In this document: one piece after another, positions 6,430-8,285 of the stretch | Numbering within the stretch: the first letter of the stretch is position 1 | Layout of the letters: each line of letters begins with the position of its first letter | Assembly (NCBI GenBank): GCA_002433235.1 | Contig: DJHS01000124.1 | Coordinates: forward strand, 1-8,285 | Source: UBA6614 sp002433235 | GTDB lineage: Bacteria; Verrucomicrobiota; Verrucomicrobiia; Limisphaerales; UBA1100 | Reading direction: 5' to 3' | Length of the DNA: 8,285 nt | The notes under the pieces: model-generated | The model's input: the letters and a program-made list of their open reading frames with translations, nothing else | Database searches by the model: none | Told to the model about the DNA's origin: nothing | Position numbers and translations under genes: made by a program

Positions 6430-7440
6430 ATGAATTTTCTTCGTCGAATTCCCAAATCCCTTCAGGTTGCAATGATTCTACTGTGCCTTGTGGAGATCAC
6501 CGTCCGGCTGCAATTTCAAGAAAACATGTCCGGACGCTTCGAGTATGGATTCCATCCCACCGCAGGATTTATTGAAGCAAGAGGCAAACTGCATCTCAAG
6601 CGAACTGGGGGACGTCGCTTCCGGCCACAAACCATGAGCCTCGAACCTGAAAAAGGAGTAGCCCGCATATTTGTAATCGGTGATTCCGTCGTTCGGGGTT
6701 CAAGCGTCGAAAGCTCCTACGCGAGAAAAATCGCACATGAATTGAATGAAATAGGCGTTGGCGCTGAAAGTTATAACCTCGGAATCGGCGGCCATGGCGC
6801 ACGGCGCACACACCTGACACTCGCACAATCCCTGAACTACAAGCCCGACCTCGTCATCCTCCACATCAACAACTCCAACGAATATGAAGATGAGCGCGAG
6901 TATCGCAGGAGCCAGCAGTTCAAGTCTTGGCACCCTCGCAACTGGCCCATGAAAAGCTTTGCTTTACGACGAATCTATGAAATCAAAACTGAACGTTTTC
7001 TTTGGCGTTGGATTCCGCAATCCATCCGCCTGCAACACGCCGAAAACGATGCCGATGCCGAGCTTGAGGCTTCACTATCCGAGGAGGTATTAGCCAGATG
7101 GGGCGAACAAGTTCATGAATCAACCCTCGAAAGCATCCAAGCCGCTCTCGAAAAATCGATCCCCATTCTGATCATTTCACAAGCGCGCATTAAAGACAGG
7201 GACAAAGCGGACTGGGCACTAACAGACAATGGATTGGACGAACTAGCCGCCAAACTCGCCCAAAAGAACAGCGTCTTTCACTTGTCCATGAAATCGGTTT
7301 TTCAGGATCAGGACACTGAGTCAATCTACTCCGACAGCAGCCATCTGTCACAGGAAGGCCATACCCTCTTGGCCCAAGCCGTCGCAAAGGTATTAGTCAG
7401 ACAAGGGTTGGTAAAGTTTGAGAAGGATGCTGAACCCTAG
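6430..7440 (+). CDS. Membrane-anchored SGNH/GDSL-like hydrolase, partner of the MBOAT acyltransferase
   Basis: 336 residues. A short basic N-terminus and one hydrophobic segment (about 11-26) suggest an N-terminal membrane anchor with the rest outside the cytoplasm. SGNH features: block I IFVIGDSVVRG with nucleophile Ser86; block II NLGIGGHG (116-123); a block III region LHINNSNEYEDE (144-155) that departs from the common GxND; and block V DSSH (302-305), supplying Asp302 and His305. It starts 3 bases after the MBOAT TAG with no good ribosome binding site, so translational coupling in an operon is likely. The family context is that of AlgJ/AlgX- or PatB-like proteins, which place or remove acyl groups on exported glycans; whether this one transfers or hydrolyses cannot be told from sequence. 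Its base composition is lower in G+C than the cupin gene beyond it. Its TAG overlaps the stop of the convergent cupin gene. Confidence 0.8.
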   Translation: MNFLRRIPKSLQVAMILLCLVEITVRLQFQENMSGRFEYGFHPTAGFIEARGKLHLKRTGGRRFRPQTMSLEPEKGVARIFVIGDSVVRGSSVESSYARKIAHELNEIGVGAESYNLGIGGHGARRTHLTLAQSLNYKPDLVILHINNSNEYEDEREYRRSQQFKSWHPRNWPMKSFALRRIYEIKTERFLWRWIPQSIRLQHAENDADAELEASLSEEVLARWGEQVHESTLESIQAALEKSIPILIISQARIKDRDKADWALTDNGLDELAAKLAQKNSVFHLSMKSVFQDQDTESIYSDSSHLSQEGHTLLAQAVAKVLVRQGLVKFEKDAEP

Positions 7441-8285
7441 TCAAACTTCCGCTTCCGATGATCACCAATGCTCGGCGCGTCCTTGTTTACTTCGGGGCCG
7501 AAGTAGCGGAGGAGGACGAGGGGCTCGGTGTCGCTGGTGTTCTCGAAGGTGACGCCTGCCTTGGCGCCGGCCTCGGTGCAGAAGTATTCGTCCTCGGTCA
7601 ACTCGTGGAAGCGGATGAGCTTGGGGCTGTTGAGCGGTTGGCCATTGATGGTGCCTTTGCCTTGCACACAGATGCCGCCCCAGGCGCCCCTGTCTTTGAT
7701 GGTGCATTGGGTGCCGGGATCGACGGTCAGCTCCTTGGCGGTGAAAAGCTGCTCTTTCTTGATGCGGCCGTAAACGATCCAGCGATCGACATAGCCTTCG
7801 CTGCGGGTGTCCGCCACGGGGATGGGCTCGAGGTAATGGTTGTCCTTAAAATTCGGATCCACGTTGCCGGCCCAGTCGAGCTGGTCGACGATGAAATCCA
7901 AATCCTTGTGCTTGCTCTTGGGCATGTCCTTCACGAGCAAACTCCACGGCACCTCGCGGCCTTCGACAAGGCTTTGGTACATGCCAAACACGTCGCTGCC
8001 CCATTGCGGTTCGTAAGTGCACAGACTGCCCGGCGCGTGCAACACGCAGGGGGGGATCAGCCAGCCGGTGCCGGGCTTGAGGCGGTACGCCTTGGAGAGA
8101 TCGAGAATGCCGTTGTCGCCCTTGTTCCAATCCTCGAGGCACTTGCGCACCTGCGCCTTGGTCGTGCCCGGCTCGAGGCCCATGAAGGTGTACGGGAAAT
8201 TGTTGCCCACGTTGTTGTGTTGCGGCGGGAAATAGTAGCTCTCCGGCTTGCCCTCCTGCTTCACCAGCTTGGCCTGCTTGGCGTT
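7437..8285 (-). CDS. Cupin-type protein, distantly like type I phosphomannose isomerase (5' end off the window)
   Basis: The frame is open to the right edge (first visible residues NAKQAKLVKQEGKPESYYF), so the start lies beyond 8285. A GTG at 8264 is an internal Val. 282 residues are visible. Two cupin-like halves can be seen. The first contains FMGLEPGTTKAQVRKCL, a ManA-like segment, and YRLKPGTGWLIPPCVLHAPGS with a candidate metal-ligand His (visible residue 83). The second reads LTVDPGTQCTIKDRGAWGGICVQGKGTINGQPL and then ELTEDEYFCTEAGAKAGVTFENTSDTEPLVLLRYFGPE. The GLxPG and PP-x-x-LHA pattern recalls type I mannose-6-phosphate isomerase, but the classical active-site set is not evident in this part. 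It may be a sugar isomerase or a sugar-binding cupin of unknown role. The stop is TAG, within the CTAG shared with the SGNH gene. Codon use is G+C-rich. Cupin fold is likely; the reaction is not known. Confidence 0.65.
   Translation of the reverse strand, partial: NAKQAKLVKQEGKPESYYFPPQHNNVGNNFPYTFMGLEPGTTKAQVRKCLEDWNKGDNGILDLSKAYRLKPGTGWLIPPCVLHAPGSLCTYEPQWGSDVFGMYQSLVEGREVPWSLLVKDMPKSKHKDLDFIVDQLDWAGNVDPNFKDNHYLEPIPVADTRSEGYVDRWIVYGRIKKEQLFTAKELTVDPGTQCTIKDRGAWGGICVQGKGTINGQPLNSPKLIRFHELTEDEYFCTEAGAKAGVTFENTSDTEPLVLLRYFGPEVNKDAPSIGDHRKRKFD

Overview
The window looks like a scaffolded, probably metagenome-derived piece of a Verrucomicrobiota or Planctomycetota (PVC) chromosome. The evidence is a planctomycete-type cytochrome C / DUF1549 (PSD1 family) secreted protein and a secreted ThuA-domain protein, both characteristic of that superphylum. 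Three runs of N (130-474, 3957-3980, 4124-4266) are assembly gaps. At least two do not have their true length, so the annotation around them has to be read with care.

Layout. Positions 1-4734 are on the minus strand, in transcription order: a ThuA-like protein (4734 down to 3642, broken by two gaps and carrying a duplicated 3' end), a clear intrinsic terminator (about 3590-3620), the ribosome-associated GTPase gene typA (3540-1702), and the N-terminal half of the PSD1/cytochrome-C-type protein (from 1547, running off the left edge through a gap). Positions 4846-7440 are on the plus strand: an MBOAT O-acyltransferase followed 3 bases later by an SGNH/GDSL hydrolase-like protein. Positions 7437-8285 are on the minus strand: a cupin-type protein whose 5' end lies beyond the right edge.

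How the genes fit together. MBOAT plus SGNH is the usual two-protein arrangement for O-acylation of an exported polysaccharide: a membrane acyl carrier/transferase and a membrane-anchored extracytoplasmic esterase-fold partner. The ThuA, PSD1 and cupin proteins fit the polysaccharide- and sugar-degrading lifestyle of these bacteria, but no pathway can be assembled from this window. typA is a housekeeping gene with its own terminator-insulated promoter region.

Most notable points. (1) The MBOAT gene has an in-frame TGA exactly where the conserved Trp after the GLWHGAS motif is expected, and the frame continues intact for 141 more codons. (2) The ThuA 3' end is present twice at about 88% nucleotide identity with identical protein, most simply a scaffold that mixes two related strains. 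(3) The MBOAT/SGNH operon and the cupin gene converge and share one CTAG for both stop codons. I see no convincing undescribed system, RNA gene, CRISPR array or mobile element.
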